The notes under the pieces were generated by a model. That model worked only from the letters and a program-made list of their open reading frames with translations, did no database searches and was not told the DNA's origin. A stretch of DNA of 64,000 bases from Montifringilla adamsi (lineage: Eukaryota > Chordata > Aves > Passeriformes > Passeridae), in NCBI GenBank assembly GCA_017590115.1, contig JAGGNK010008670.1, positions 4,769,677 through 4,833,676 on the forward strand, read 5' to 3'. The translations under genes and the position numbers were made by a program. Numbering within the stretch: the stretch's first letter is position 1; each line of letters opens with the position of its first letter. This document shows, piece by piece, positions 24,955 through 38,369 of the stretch.

Positions 24955-26144
24955 ATGTCTGCCTGTGTGGGTAAATGAACCTGCTGCCACCGTGGTGTTT
25001 CCACCCCACACGTTATCCCTCCCCTGTGCCAGGAGCCTCCTATGCCTCCTCTTCTGCTGCAACCACGCTGCTGTGGCTGCTCTCATTTGAGATGGCTGCA
25101 TGAAGGAACCCTCACCCTTTACTAATTGCAGTGTCCATCTTAATACATCTCAAACGTGGGAATAAACGAGCAGAGGCCTCAGTAATGAAGTGTTTGCTGG
25201 CACAACGTGCACACAGAAATGATTGTTGTGCCTGATTGCTAATTAAAGGCAGCACAAACCCAGTGAAATCCTAACTCATCTGAAACTAATGGGAATTTTA
25301 TCTCCACCATGTGCAAGTTTTGTTTCTGGCTTCTTTCTGCACTGCGGGTAGTGCTGGTCTTTGATGTGGATCACAAGTGAGCCCATGAGGGATTATGCAA
25401 TGGAAATAATTTGAAGCCATCCCTGGCCTAATCTGGCTTGAAGAAGATCAAGTGCTCATAATATTGTTACTGTCATATGAGGCTGGGCATGTTTGCATAT
25501 GTCTAACTTCAGTCTTAAGTGTGCCACAAACTATGGATGAGTCTTTCCTACAATATCCTTCCCCTCTGCATTGTCAGAACAGTAATCTATACACGGCTGT
25601 TGTGGCTGAGTGTCTCAAATTCTGAGAATCAGTCCAATCTAAGCACCAGTGCCATGGGAAAGTTGTGTTTTATTGATCCCTCTTTTCTCATTATTAGACT
25701 GATCCCTCCTGCACAAGATTTATTCATAGGCTTTGCTTAATTTTTGCTTTCAGCCTAACAGTGTATCAAATCAATATTTATTTTCACCTGTGTGAATGAT
25801 TCCATAGCAATACCAGGCTTCCCCAGTTTCCAAGAAGCAGATTAGAAGCTCTGCCTCAATATCAGTGGCTATAGTGGAAATATCATCTGGAGATGTCTTC
25901 AAGGGATCATCTACTGCAATGCCTTTAGAGCAAGGCTGTACAAGAAATGAAGCCACTATAATAAGACACCATTTCTTAGCTAGAAGCACTTTGTGTAACT
26001 GATAAATGGAGAAAACTGAAGTAAAATATACCTTGGCTTTAACTAAAGTTAAGTAGAGAAATCAGTGCAAATATATTGGAACATAACACAAAATATGGTG
26101 TGATCTTTCCAGGAGACATAGACAAGAAAGCAGAGAATACACTA

Positions 26145-26151
<7 letters not shown>

Positions 26152-26186
<35 letters not shown>
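26152..26186 (+). repeat. (A)35 run
   Basis: Thirty-five uninterrupted A residues. I see no AATAAA in the 30 nt before it and no gene-like sequence upstream, so it looks like an expanded mononucleotide tract rather than the tail of a processed pseudogene. Confidence 0.97.
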
Positions 26187-26190
<4 letters not shown>

Positions 26191-28263
26191 GCTGTTGGGG
26201 AAAGATAGACTTTCTTTCCTATTTTCAAAAATTCAGGTTCAACTTCAGGCTCCCCAAATCTGTGTCTGTCTTCAGGTCAAGGTTGAAGGGGAAGTCAGAG
26301 CTGTTTCCTTACATCAGCAAAGCACTGGTGAACTCTGCCTTAGTCCCACAGGTGGGAAGGCAGAGAATGGAACAAGGCAAGGAAAGCAGAAAATCTCCTC
26401 CTCATTTAATGGGAGGACTTGTCCTTCCAGCAAACTGCTACAGAAAGTAAAAAGGATGAGATCAAATATCTTTCCTCCTTCTTGAGCTGTACAGAATTGA
26501 ACAGAGAGAAACATCATATTTTCTGTTGAAAAAAATACTCTTTTCCTGATAGATAAATCACCTGCTGTTCACCACAGCTGGTGACTTTCTCATTAAATAA
26601 TGTTCTATTTAATAATGTGCATCATTAGACTTAGATAATCCAGAACTTCTTAAAATTTCAGGGAGCTCTCAGCACTGGCAGAGTGGGCAGGGCCACTTTC
26701 AGTCCTCAAATCTGTTTTATCGATCTGCAGGTGACCTGATTTCGTATTGCCAGAAAGTAGTAAAAAATTAACTTTTAGTTCTTGAGAAAATTCAGCTCTA
26801 AGAAAATAGATTAAGTCTAAGAGCCCTGTCTTTAAGGACAATAACCATATAGTGCTGCTAATGGAAATGCAATTGAACGCCCTTTGCTTGGATAAGCATC
26901 CCTAACAGGATTGTTTAGTGTGCAATGATTTCATCTGACTAAGTGACTTCACTGCGAATCAGCTTTAAAAGTTGATTTCTAATGAAGATTAACAAAGTAA
27001 TATTTATCTGGGCTGTGTGCTTAAACTCTGGGATCATGCTGAGGACCTGCTTTAGAATTATTGCCAAGGGGTTCTCTCTTGGGTCTGCTTTGTCCCTCAC
27101 CACAGCTTTGAAGTGGAAGGAGGAGCATCTGGCCTGTTTGTCCAGCTCCTCATCCCTAACAAATTTATTTACAGTAATTACTTTCTTGTGCCTCTGTAGT
27201 TACATTCCAGTGGTTGATCTTTAGGAGGTACAATGTCAACTCAGCAGGTTGAGATCTCTTTAGATGATTAAGTCTGTCAGGAATAAAAAGCTCTTCAATA
27301 TATGCATTTTCCTCCTTGTGTGTGGTCCCTATGAACTGAGAAAGGTGGGAGATTCATATCCACACTTGGCACCTACAGAGCTAACCCTGTATTTAAGATT
27401 TTTGTCCATTGGTCAGCTCAATCCTTTACAGGCAACAAGGGTCATTTAAGGAAGTGTCCCCCCAGTTCAGGTGTGATAAATGTTTTTGATTTCCCATCCC
27501 TTATCTGCTGAGTGAAGTTACACAGTGTATATAATAACACCCATATTTTTAAGATTTTCTATCATCTTGTTATCAGTAGAAGTTATAAATCAGAATATTC
27601 ATCACTTTTAAGTCTGCTCATGGTACCATATATATCTGCTGAAGTGTCTCTGTGGATAAGGCAGGCTATATGTAGCTAAAAGACCCAGAGAATTATGTTC
27701 ACATCAGTGAACATAAAAGTATCATCAAGTTTTTCTGTAATAACACTTTTCAGCTGAATTGGCCATGCTGTGACCTCTGTTAAATTTATGGGAATGAGAG
27801 ATTTGAGGCTTCTCCCTGGACTTTCAAGTTCTTGAATGATTGTGAGAAGAAAAGAATCATTTAGGGATCCCTTCAATATAAAGTGCTGCAATTCAGAGTT
27901 TCCTCGAGCCTTGGTGCTGATATGAAGAGTTATGTTTAGACCTGGGTAACCCTTCAGTTATCTCTGACAAAAACCAAGACATCTCAGAGTCTCTCTGAAC
28001 CATATCTGGACAGATAAGGATTCAGAAAATATGTATAAATACAGTGAAGATTGGGTTCTGTCAAGCCTTCTCTAAGACATCTCAGAGTAAGAGTTCAAAG
28101 AAACTAATAATAACTCAATCTTTAATCTCCCAAAATCAGAGTAATAATTTTACAGGGATGCACCTGTGTTTGCGACCATCTCACCTCTATACTTTTCATA
28201 TCCCAACCCCTCTCCTGATTTCTCTGTAGCATTTCTGCAGTAATCCAATGCATTTGAGAGATA
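26187..28263. other. Non-coding unique sequence
   Basis: Ordinary sequence with no gene or repeat I can name. A 15-nt direct repeat AAGACATCTCAGAGT occurs at 27976-27990 and 28074-28088, possibly by chance. Confidence 0.55.
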
Positions 28264-29001
28264 TCACTCCCCACTTGTTCCATACAAACAGCAGCAACAT
28301 GCACCAAAAGTAAGATTCAACTTAGTCTTGTGGAAATGGTTCTTTCTGTAGTAAGCAGAAAAGTTACGAACATACAAAGTAGCCATGGTGTCCGGTGTAA
28401 GTGAGATGCACAATTCCATCTGCTCACTGCTGCAAGGACTGTTTTTGGTAGCAATACAGACAGCACTGGAAAAGGCTTCTGTTGGGTGAGCCACCTCTGC
28501 ACAGCACCATTTCCCAAGGTCTGATGGAGGTGATGCTTTGTGTATGTGTGTTTCACCACCCATCACTGCATTTCCCTGGCCCTTCTGACAAAAGGACTTG
28601 GCAACACAGCAGGGGAAGGACTGTTCTTCCCTGGCATTGTCCTGTCTGACACTGAATATTGAGTCTGGCTGAGTATTTTTGGTGGGTGAGGCAAAGACTG
28701 TGCCAGAAAGCACCTGAGGAAGCTCATCTGGGAAGTTCTCCTGGGAGGAACTAGGAATTAGGAAGGAAACAGCAAGCTGGGTTTGGCAGCATGGGGGGTG
28801 TGGAGAAGAGCTGTGGAAGGACTCAAATCTGAGTTTCAAAGGGGAAGATAAAAAGAGAAATTTCCTAAGGATCCAAAGGAGCTTCTGTAGATACAGATTG
28901 TTACCCTGGGAAACCTCATTGGACTGAGAGCAAGGGAGGAAGAAAGGCTGTGCCATGCACAGACATAATGAGCAGGGATGAGATTTGTCTGCAATTTCCA
29001 T
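28264..29001 (-). other. Longest open frame in the window, 245 codons, Cys-rich
   Basis: A minus-strand frame opens with a true ATG at 29001-28999, one codon after an in-frame stop, and closes with TGA at 28266-28264. It is the longest open frame here. The product would be rich in Cys, Ser and Pro, with a Cys cluster near the C terminus (FGACCCCLYGTSGE) and an NFS/NLT glycosylation-like pair before it. I recognise no domain and see no signal peptide. The high Ser/Pro/Cys content resembles antisense readings of ordinary DNA. With about 64 kb searched in six frames, a single frame this long is unusual but not impossible. I do not call a gene. Confidence 0.12.
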
Positions 29002-29804
29002 GTTTCACCTGGCAGAACCAACCTTTCTTTATCTTGCTGTAGTCTGCTGTCTAACAGCACAAACTTTGAAGTTTAAAAGTGCTGTTGGTGTTTTGGAGTG
29101 CTTTGAGCAGAAGGTGAAAACATCTCCATCACACTCCTCTGAATACATTAAGGTCTTGTCACAATTTAGCTGTGGGCTTGGAGAGGCAGCTCCATTTTGT
29201 GCCATTGAGGTTTTCTTCTCCCAGAGTTATGTGACAAAATTTATTTTAATTCCAAACTGGGAAATTTGCAGATATGTCTTAGGACTTTTGGTCTGTAGAA
29301 ATCTTGCCAAAATCTTAAAGCTTGTGGAGGCTATGAAATTGAAGCAAACAACTTAAGCATTTGAAGCTTTACAGCCAATCTGGGGTTAATAACTTGAAAT
29401 CTATAATTTTATTTCCTTCTTTACCATAGCTAGCAAACCTAGCAGGATTTTTTTTACTTCCAGACATAGTCTATGTGGGAGTAGTCCATGCAATATTAAG
29501 AAATATTTATTTCCAGAAATAGTTTAATTTTAAAAAGGGGGTTTTGTTACAGCTGGAGGTCACTGTGTAAGTTCTGTGTACACACATCCTTTAGAAGATT
29601 GCTGCAGACCATTTGGAAGAGAATCCAGAGAGTTACCCAGTGTATAAATGAAAGGTAAGGAATGAAAGCATTACCTGGAATTTTTGCATTAGTGGTGAAC
29701 TAACTCATTATGTTTTACTTTCACTGATAAAGGAGATTTCTCTTGTAATATTAGGACCCTAAAAATATACTGCTGAAACCACAGTTGTGTAAACACCTGT
29801 GATA

Positions 29805-29860
29805 AAATGCTTTCTCAAAGGTCACACAACAAGTCTGTAACCTTGTGACCTCAGCATAGA
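29805..29860 (-). repeat. Possible MIR-type SINE remnant
   Basis: CTCAAAGGTCACACAACAAG with the following TCTGTAACC resembles the reverse complement of the MIR region 'CAAGGTCACACAGCTAGTAAGTGGC'. The match is short, the flanks are too decayed to follow, and the identification is from memory. MIR copies are rare in birds, and this would be a very old one. Confidence 0.25.
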
Positions 29861-30974
29861 TTTGTTGTGGTATTATGGCTTGAATTTTGGCAGCAGCAGG
29901 CAGGGAAATTTCATGAGTAAGGATCTCACAGTCATTAGTTAATAAGAAAGAGAGGAAAAGATCTCTCAAACCCACCATGGCTTTGGTGAAAGCCCAGTGG
30001 AAATGCTGATCATCACAGTAGCTCCTAGCTAATTTTGCCCAGTGTGTAATTTGCAAGACTAAAATTAGAGCTCTGGTGATGTGTACATTGACACATTGGA
30101 GGTTTTTTCACTGAAACCAAAGTGAAATGCTCAAAGGTCAGAAATTGGCCAGTTTACTGATCACTGCTATAGATTTGGTGTATGCTCAGTTCAGCAATAC
30201 AGGTTGCCCTAAAGAAGAGGTGCCAATGGATATCCATCTCCTGGCTATCCATCTGTATCTGTGGCTACAGACACATTTTGATAGTGAAATCATCTTGGGA
30301 AAACAAGCAAATTTGGTCAAATGGTGTATGGCAATGGGATTCTTTGGCAACTTCCACAAGATCAGTCAGGCTGAAAGGCTTAAGAGCCAGTTTGAATTCA
30401 GCAAAAACCTGCCAGCCTTGCTGGAGCCGCCTGCTTTCCTTTTCCTTCAGTATTTTTCTGTTAGCAAAGGAATGTTTAATCATGCCTCTCTGTTTTAAAG
30501 ATAACTGTGTGGCTTTCCCTGGAGTGATTTTTAAAGTGGTTAATCAGAGGGACAAACCTGAAAAGGCAAGAAATATTTAATTAGTGCCTTTTCTTCTACT
30601 AGCCAGCAGTCCTAACCAGATGCCTTCACTTCAGAGCCATCCAAGTAATCAGCCTGGTAACGTCAGTGCATCTCACATCAGGCACCTGGCAAGTCCAACA
30701 CTGACTGCATCCCAGAAAATGTCTGCTAAGGAAGGCTACTCCTGAAAATCACTTTCAAAACCTGAGAGTGAGCTTCACACAGGGCTGAAAACAAACTGCT
30801 TTTTGTATGTTGAACTGTAATCCAGCCCTTACCACTACTAGGCACTAGTATCAAAAATCCTGCAGGAAACTAGCATAACGAAGAATTAGTTAATGGTCGT
30901 TTTGTTTCAGTGGAGAGGGGAAAAGAAACGTCAGTACAGGAGAATAAAAAGTGTGAGGGATTTCTCTCAGTGAT

Positions 30975-31260
30975 GTGATTTCATGCAGCACAGCTTTCCA
31001 GCTTCTATTCAAAGTCACACTGACATCTTGGTATGCAATTTCAGTCAGCAGATCAGGAATTGTATATAAACCCCCTGTCTTTATTCTTAATGAGATTTGC
31101 GTAAATAACTTGCTAGAAAATGTGTTGAAAACATATAATTCACTCCTAAATATGAATGCCGATGGCAGGTAAGAGGAACTGAATTTACTAGCCTTCCTGC
31201 AGCGTGCTCTGCAATGGATAATTCAAATATGTACCTATGATATTTTTGGCATATTAGCTG
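30975..31260. other. Candidate conserved non-coding element
   Basis: An AT-rich stretch with low-redundancy sequence and a few retained CpGs (TTTGCGTAAA, GCCGATGG, CAGCGTGC). It lacks low-complexity runs and recognisable repeats. This is a weak hint only. Confidence 0.12.
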
Positions 31261-34200
31261 CTCTTGCAGAGCTAGCACTGGATTTTGTAATAATGATGTG
31301 TGTGCAGGACACACATTTACTATCTTGGGCACATTATTACTTACACAGTACTGGCTGGGAGCCACCTATACCTCAGATATGCTTTAAGTTATGAGAAATG
31401 ATCTTTATTTCTATTCAGAAAGCCACTGCTTTCCAGAAAAGCATGGATCTGGAGAGTGTTGATTTGGCCAGATGAGGTTGCCAGGCTGCTTGCCCTCACC
31501 CCTGCTGGACTGGGGTTCAGCCTGCCCTCCACACGTGGCCCTGAGCTTTATCTTTGTTCCTGTCTGTGTCTAGGCTTAAATTCCTTCAGCTACAACCAGC
31601 AGGAACCAGAGAGACATAGAAGGGATTTGGTGACCAGGTTGGGCAGAATGTTATAGAAGTTCAAAATCAAATATTATACTCCCCAAAGGCTGATAGGTTT
31701 TACCTATCTATCACATTTCTGGCCTTTTTGGAACCAAGAGCACTCTGCAAAAATGAGATTTCAAGTGCCCACCAAATTCAGAGGATATAGCATTTTAGTC
31801 TGTGCTCATTTCTAGGTGGATGCTGCTTTATAAAAATAAACTTGACGTGAATCTCTCCCTCCCACAGAAGCTAACGATGTTCCCTGCAGCACTCCTAAGC
31901 CCAAGTCATTCCTGTTTTATTGGCCCAACTTCAGACAAAGGTTTTACCTCCCTCCCTCTGCAAACTTTGAAGTCTTTCTCATATAGTAAATATTTTGCTT
32001 TAGAAGCATTAAATCTGGAATAAAGATATTAGGAAAATATCTGCTTGACTTCAGCTTAATCTGTGAGCTGAGCTATAAATCTGTGCCTCTTGTTACCAAT
32101 CCCTATTTTATGGACAATTCCTGTTATATCAATTTTGTCAGGGTAAGAGGAGTAGTCATAGAAGCAAAAAAAGAAAATCAAAATACCCCAAGCTCTAATG
32201 AAACATATATTGTGCAATCAATATACTACAGTAGTTTCTGAGGAACTTTATATTCTGTACAACAGACCAAAATCTCCTTTATATATTGCCCTTGTAAGAC
32301 AAAATTTGTCATTCCGTCCGAGATGCAACCAAGGCGAGAATGGTGTAAATATTCTCCATGTGAGAACCAATCAGACAAAAGTCAGAACTGAGACCAGGGC
32401 TTCCCCTTGATAGAGTGTATTTCAAAAATGCCTCTTGGACTCTGAAACAGGAGCATCAGTCTGTTGATAGTGTTCACAGGAGGAGCTGGCCAAAATGAAT
32501 GGGTTTTTTTAGAGGCAACTGTCAGCTGGTGTGATGTGAGTATATTGTAGCAAGATTCTGAGAGCTGTCATGATTGCTTGGAAAAAGCAATATAATTTCA
32601 GGCCAACTAATTTAATCCTTTTGATGCCAAGAGATTTGCTCCTGCTAAGTCCAAACAGAGAGATATCTCACCAGCACTTTTATTAAGGCAAACTATGTGA
32701 AAGGTTCTCTCCATTTTGATGGACAGATTATTAGGGAAAAGCAATAATTTGCTGAAGTCCTATTTTCATGCCAGTTCTGGAAATGATATTAAAGTTAGCT
32801 TCTAGGCCAGCTCTCACCATCTCAGGATGGTGTGGATTTGGTAAACTCCACCAAGAATCCTCTCAGCAGCATTGTCAGTATTAGAAACACAGCACATATC
32901 CATGCCTCAGGAATAAACAGAAATAAAACTCTTCCCTAAAGTAACCTAACCAGAATTCATTCCCCCCTACTTTTTATTGTTTGGTTCACCTCTGTAAAGC
33001 TTTTCAGCATTTATATTCATTTCACACTGTCAAAAGCTGAACAGAAGTAAGATAACAAATGGTTCTGGTAGCAGCTGTCACCACCTACTGTCTGTGTATG
33101 CCTGTGTGAGTCTCTAAATGGAAATAAAGTACTTTAATAACACATTTTCTCTAAACTGTCCTCATGGATAAAGTTACTCTCAAATCAGTCCATGAACACT
33201 TTCCAATTCGGTGCCCACTTCAGGCTGCATCTCTGTCTCTCCTCTGCAGCCTGGGTAGGTATGCAGCACTGTGATTTAAAGACATTTCAGATGAAAAACA
33301 CTTTAACAGCACACCTTCTCTGGCTGCTGCTTGCCTGCATTAGCTGCTTGTGGTGTTTGAACCTTCTCCCAGCGTGCCTAATTTTGTGGGTATAAATTAA
33401 GCTGCCTGCCTATTGCATTTTTTTTTGCTCCCTTGGCTCAAGCCAGGAAGTGTCCAGAGCCACAAATTAAACACGAAGTGCTCTGCCCTCCCTGCTCCTG
33501 CACCATTCCTTCCAGGAGCAGATGGCAGCTGGGAGGATAAATACCTCCAATTTCTTAGGGCCCTGAACAGAAAAGAAACTCCATTTCAAGGTGAGCTCTA
33601 AGGTACTGCTTTCCATGGAGAGAGGTGAGGGTAGCACTACACCTTTGTGTTTATCTGTCCCTGGGTATCACAGTGCCTACAGGAGATGCAGGGAGCTGTG
33701 GGGTTCAAGTACCCTACAGAATTTTTGGTTTGGAGAAAACCCCTTTGTGGGTTCAGCCAGCAGAGACATGACATGCCCTGATCACTCATGATGGTGGCTT
33801 TTGAGCCAATACCTTTCAAGATGGGTTCATGCCTCCCCCAAGGTTATTCTAAATATATATTTTATCTTTTCTCTCTTTTTTCCTCCCTTATGTTACCTAC
33901 TGAGCAATCTAACACACAGTCCTTGCCTGTGTTTCTTGGTGATTGTAAAACATGTGGTTTGTATCTGTTTAGGTCAATGAGGCTTTTGGTTGTAAGTGAC
34001 AAGTGGTGGGTGATTATTTTTCATCAAGTATCCTGCTTAACATTTACAAAGCATGGAGAAAATGCTTGGTGCTTTTGAGCCCCTGTCACCTCCAGGTAAA
34101 TAATTTAAAAGCATGTGAAGAAGCCAATTAGAGTTAATTAGAAATTGACTGATCTTCTTTGGCATCAAAATTATTGGGAAATATGGCTTGTCCTTTCTGG

Positions 34201-35588
34201 AATACAGATTTTGCTCTTGTACACACACGTGTGTGAGGAAAGATGTTGTTTTATGGTCAACTTGTAGTATTCCTTTGAGAAAAAAAAGCACTTTATAAGC
34301 CATATATGTAAGAGCAGTTCAGGCAAGAGCACGAACATGAATCCTTTCTGACACAATGCAGTTTCTCAGCTTTATTTCACAGTGATGGGCATGCTGGAAA
34401 TGTCTATAAGATTAATAGATTCAAATTCAGTGATCAGAAAATGGGAGCATGTCCAAATGGATCATTACAACAAATTCCCACTTTATCTGTTGCACAAGCC
34501 AGGTTTGAGCCATCTGTAAGCTTCACATTCCTACTCTAAAATCTTCTGCAGCTATAAAAGACAATAAGTATCAGTAGGGAAAAAAAAAATCAATTTCTTG
34601 GCTTTGCAGCCTAAAATATAGTGATGGGACTATAGGGAGAGAAAAACTGCTGATTTTTTTCCATATTTTTCTTTTTTTAAGCAAGTGAAATGAGTAGGCT
34701 GTATTTAGGAAATAACTTTTCCTGTTAGAAGTTTAAAGAATATTTCTGGAGAGTAAAGTCAGCATCTCCCACTCAGGCTTTGGAGAGTCGGGGTCAGTGA
34801 CTGAAATTTTTGATGTTTGCTGTCTAAGACCAAGTGTACTCCCATGAAGTTTCTAGAAGACCTGTGCTAATGATAAGATCATTTCTGAACTGATTTTTAG
34901 CTGCAGAAAGTGGATTCTCAAAATCAATTTATAGCCTTTAATGTGCTGTCCCTTGAGGATTTTCATGGTGTTGGGCTGTGTCTGGTCACTGCACAGCTCC
35001 ATCAGTGAGAGAGGGCAGGGAAAACTCTACAAAGTCCCATTTTCTACCTTTTTTTCCTAGTGGATGGCCAGGAATTGCAGTCTGTGTGCTGCAAAAGGAA
35101 GGGAATAAACTCTGTCCTACTTGCAGGAGGAGGCGAGGGTGGGCAGAAATGTAGCTGTGTCCTGCCCCAACGGGCAGCACATCCAAAAATCCTCAATCCT
35201 ACAGTGCTCCCAGGGCTGCCCTTGAGCACTGATGCCAGGAAAGCTGCCTGTGCCTCTCTGATGTGCCCCTGCAGCAGACAGGCTCCTGGAGATGAACTTC
35301 TATTCATGTAGGTATTTATCTAGAAATGCTCATTTTTCGCTTCTTACATTAGGAAGTTAATGGAAGGCTTGGTTGGACCACGCTGCCTCGCTCTGTATAG
35401 GTGTGAAATGGTGTCCCCAAGGCTCTGGTGCCACAGCCACTGGCAGATTTTAGCTTTCTGCAGATATTTTTGCCTGGAAGAGGGCGTGTGGCCGTGACAA
35501 AGCCTGTGAATTGCAGGGCAGTGAGCTGCAGGAGAGGTTATCTGAACACACAAGGTGTGCAAAGGAGATGGCACTGGGGCTCCTCTCC

Positions 35589-35632
35589 TGCCACAGGAAC
35601 AGTGCCTGCCACAGGAACAGTGCCTGACACAG
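35589..35632 (+). repeat. 18-bp tandem repeat, about 2.4 copies
   Basis: The unit TGCCACAGGAACAGTGCC occurs twice perfectly, followed by a partial diverged third copy TGACACAG. Confidence 0.93.
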
Positions 35633-37058
35633 CCATCTGTGGGAAATGGAGATGTTCCAGCCTGTGGAATGGGCTGGAATATCTCCCCAAAAGCACCCTG
35701 GTGAATTCATCACGCTGCCTTTGCTCACACATGGGAAGTGTTTCGTGCCTCAGATATCCCACACCAAAAGCTGTGTGCACATGTGCTGTGGACTTCCTCC
35801 TGTGCACAGCAGCCAGGAACCTCTTCTCATTCATTTTGATATCACAGGGCAGGATTATTTGCAGAACAACAGAAATAAAAATCTCGACAGGTTTTAAACA
35901 GGCTGATGGTTTTGAAGTTTGTTATGCTGTCTGATATTAGGAGATTAGTGTGAGACAAGATCTTTTGATCCTCAGAAAGGTTTAATGTTATTTTGTATCT
36001 AAGCTGTTAATAATTGTCTAGAGGTCTTATAGAGATACGTATATTATATGGTTTCCACCGTGGTTTTAAGCTAGAGGGTGATTTCTCCTACCCTTCACAT
36101 CCCAGTCCAGATGTTCAAGTCCTATTTCCCTATATTCCAACAGATGGATGCCAAAAATTTAGGGAAATTTGCAATGTTTCTCAATGTAGTGTATATATAA
36201 TGTTCTCTATTACAGAAGAGTGAAGACTATGTCCCAATTTCTGCAGTTATTTTCCTCACCAGCAGCAGAAAGCACTTAATTCTTAAGCCTTAACAGTGAG
36301 AGTTCTCCAAGGGAACACTATTTTTTCCTCTCTCAGGCCAACTTTAATGAAGCTGACTAAGTCCCTCCTGATTAATTTAATGGTAGCTAAATAGTGCAGA
36401 AATAGTGAGAAACCACCAATTCTTCTCCGGATAACTCTGCCTTCCTGATGTCAGTGGTAATCAGCAGCATGCTGTCCAACATATAAAAGCTCTAAATTAA
36501 ACAAGCATTTCTATTTTCATTTCTTATAAATTCGCCTTTTTTCCCCCCAATCCAATAATTTTAGTACTAGTTGTTCAGAAATGCCTGTTATTTGCATGTT
36601 TGCAAAACAACATGATCTAAAGAATGATAATATGACATGAATACATAGATTGAGCTAGGAAAGACATTTTGGCTTAAAGAAGAGCCAAGAACTGCATGAT
36701 ATTTGTAACATGTAAGTTAGCACTTGCTTTAGGGATATTATTCAAATTAAATGCTTTGCACACATTTTTCTGGATCAGGATCTCTAACTGAAAATTTTGC
36801 AATGTCAGACTAAAGGCTTAATTTCCTTAAGTCTGAAAGATATCTGGAAATATTTTGCACCAGCAACCACAACTTTGAATTTCCTGACCTTTGAGTTTAT
36901 TGCATGTCATATGTCTCTTCACCCCCACAAAATGCAGAGGAGTTTTTGTTTATTTCTTAACAAAACATTGAGCAAAACAACCACAGTTCCAATCCAGCAG
37001 CTCAAGTTTGCTGCTTTTCTCTGCCCTGTCTCCAATTTGTCCCCGTCTGAACAAAGAG

Positions 37059-37436
37059 GCAAATTGGAGACAATACAAAGTAAACCAACAAAAATACAGA
37101 GGTTTAGAAAACATGGCCTGGGAGGAAATACTAAGAGCACTGAATTTATTTAATTCAGAGAAGACTGAAAAGAGATCTGCTAAGAGGTTGCAGAGAGAAT
37201 AGGGTGGCTAATTGCCCTTCATGTCAAATAAGGATACAAAACCATCATGGGCTATTTTGCAGCATGAAAGATGGGGAGAAACTCTCTATCAGCTTGCTGA
37301 TACAGAGAAGTCTGTCTCACTGGAGGTTTTTAGGAACAGTACAGAAGTGCCTTTCAGGGATGTTCTGTGTTTTGCTTCAGAGGAGAGCTGGATTAAGAGA
37401 CTGCTGAGAAACCCCAGCCCTACAATTCTGTGATTC
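37059..37436 (+). mobile_element. Old CR1 LINE 3' fragment (plus strand)
   Basis: GCAAATTGGAGACAATACAA, GGTTTAGAAAACATGGCC and the 'TTTATTTAATTCAGAGAAGACTG' region follow the CR1 3' order. They are succeeded by GGAGGTTTTTAGGAAC, TTCAGGGATGTTCTG and the end ACAATTCTGTGATTC. The copy is more diverged than the others in the window and seems to have lost internal sequence, so it is older. It is 5'-truncated and non-coding. The subfamily is not assigned. Spurious open frames across it come from the repeat. Confidence 0.85.
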
Positions 37437-37936
37437 CCCAACCACTCTCTGCACAATTCCAGGGAGAAATTCTATAATCTCCAGCTATTCTCTCACCACC
37501 TTTTCATCTCCTCTTAGGAGGAGTCAAGTTCTTCTTTCTTCTCAAGTGACAACTGTTTTTGTCCCCATCACAGCTCATTTCTTAGTGTAAGGGGGGGGGA
37601 AAAAGGGCAACACTTGCTGACCTTACTCACTGCTATAATATTTATTGCTTTAAAATAAAGTGCCTTCAGTATGGTAAAGAAAAAAAAATAGAAATAGGAT
37701 ATTTGCTTGCTAGCTGAAAACCTCTAACATTTCACAAATTCTTTTGAATTAAGTTTGGCAGTACAGGGCTGAAACAAGTGTAGTTGGACCCTTTTTGAGG
37801 ATGTCAAGTGCACAGCTGAAGTGATTGGGGTCAGAGTGGAGATAAAACATTAGAGAGAGTCCAGAGAGTGCAGCTTGCAAGTTCTCTATTCTCATCACTA
37901 GCCATATTCCTGTAAAGTAGAAAGTGGCTCTTTCTT

Positions 37937-37938
<2 letters not shown>

Positions 37939-37980
<42 letters not shown>
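37939..37980 (+). repeat. (T)42 run
   Basis: Forty-two uninterrupted T residues, preceded by a short TTTC stretch. On the opposite strand no AATAAA precedes the A-run, so it is unlikely to be a retrogene tail. Confidence 0.97.
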
Positions 37981-37981
<1 letters not shown>

Positions 37982-38369
37982 AGAGGCAGACACTGGCCTT
38001 TAAAAATCCTTACAGCTACTAAGGGGTTTTTTGCATCATGTATTGTGGAAAAAGTCAAGCCCTCATCTGCACAGTAAATGTTAGCAGCCAGGTTAATTGT
38101 GAGGATATAGGGCATCTTTCAAGGTTTATAAGACAGCTGAGCTCTTAGAGATATTGTTTGCACAATGCTCTAATGCTGCCTCTTTGAAAGCAGCCTTTGG
38201 CTGCAGAGTGCTACTATTTAACAGGTCTAACACTGCTAAAAATCGAGACACTGATGCCATTATTAAATTTCATGCTGCACACAAGCAAACAGTTTATCAT
38301 AGTCTGTTCCCAGCAATTGTAATCCAATTTTTGTTATCTTACATTGTTTAAAAAAGAGGGAGAGGGAGA

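Larger units (their letters stand above)
22407..26151. other. Non-coding sequence with low-complexity runs
   Basis: A minus-strand frame of about 200 codons spans 22407-23015. It crosses an A/C-rich run at 22708-22743, which it reads as a Phe/Leu-rich stretch, so I treat it as chance. T runs occur at 24072-24087 and 24662-24680. A two-copy 21-bp tandem repeat lies at 24913-24954. A candidate conserved stretch with an octamer motif lies at about 23860-24060. Nothing else is recognisable. Confidence 0.5.
29002..37058. other. Non-coding unique sequence
   Basis: No gene is supported. Two plus-strand frames overlap at 30127-30580 (123 and 132 codons) with no recognisable domain. A possible MIR remnant is listed at 29805-29860. 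A candidate conserved stretch lies at about 30975-31260. An 18-bp tandem repeat occurs at 35589-35632. The region 35000-35900 is GC-richer with several overlapping chance frames. The rest is unremarkable. Confidence 0.5.

Noticed and set aside
26152..26186. (A)35 as the tail of a processed pseudogene
   Set aside because: No polyadenylation signal just upstream and no gene-like sequence or open frame leading into it.
30127..30580. Two overlapping plus-strand frames (123 and 132 codons)
   Set aside because: Both frames are open over the same bases, which points to low stop density. No domain or exon signal is recognisable.
34218..34236. Short palindrome ACACACGTGTGT with E-box core
   Set aside because: A 12-bp palindrome inside alternating purine/pyrimidine sequence is expected by chance and has no context.
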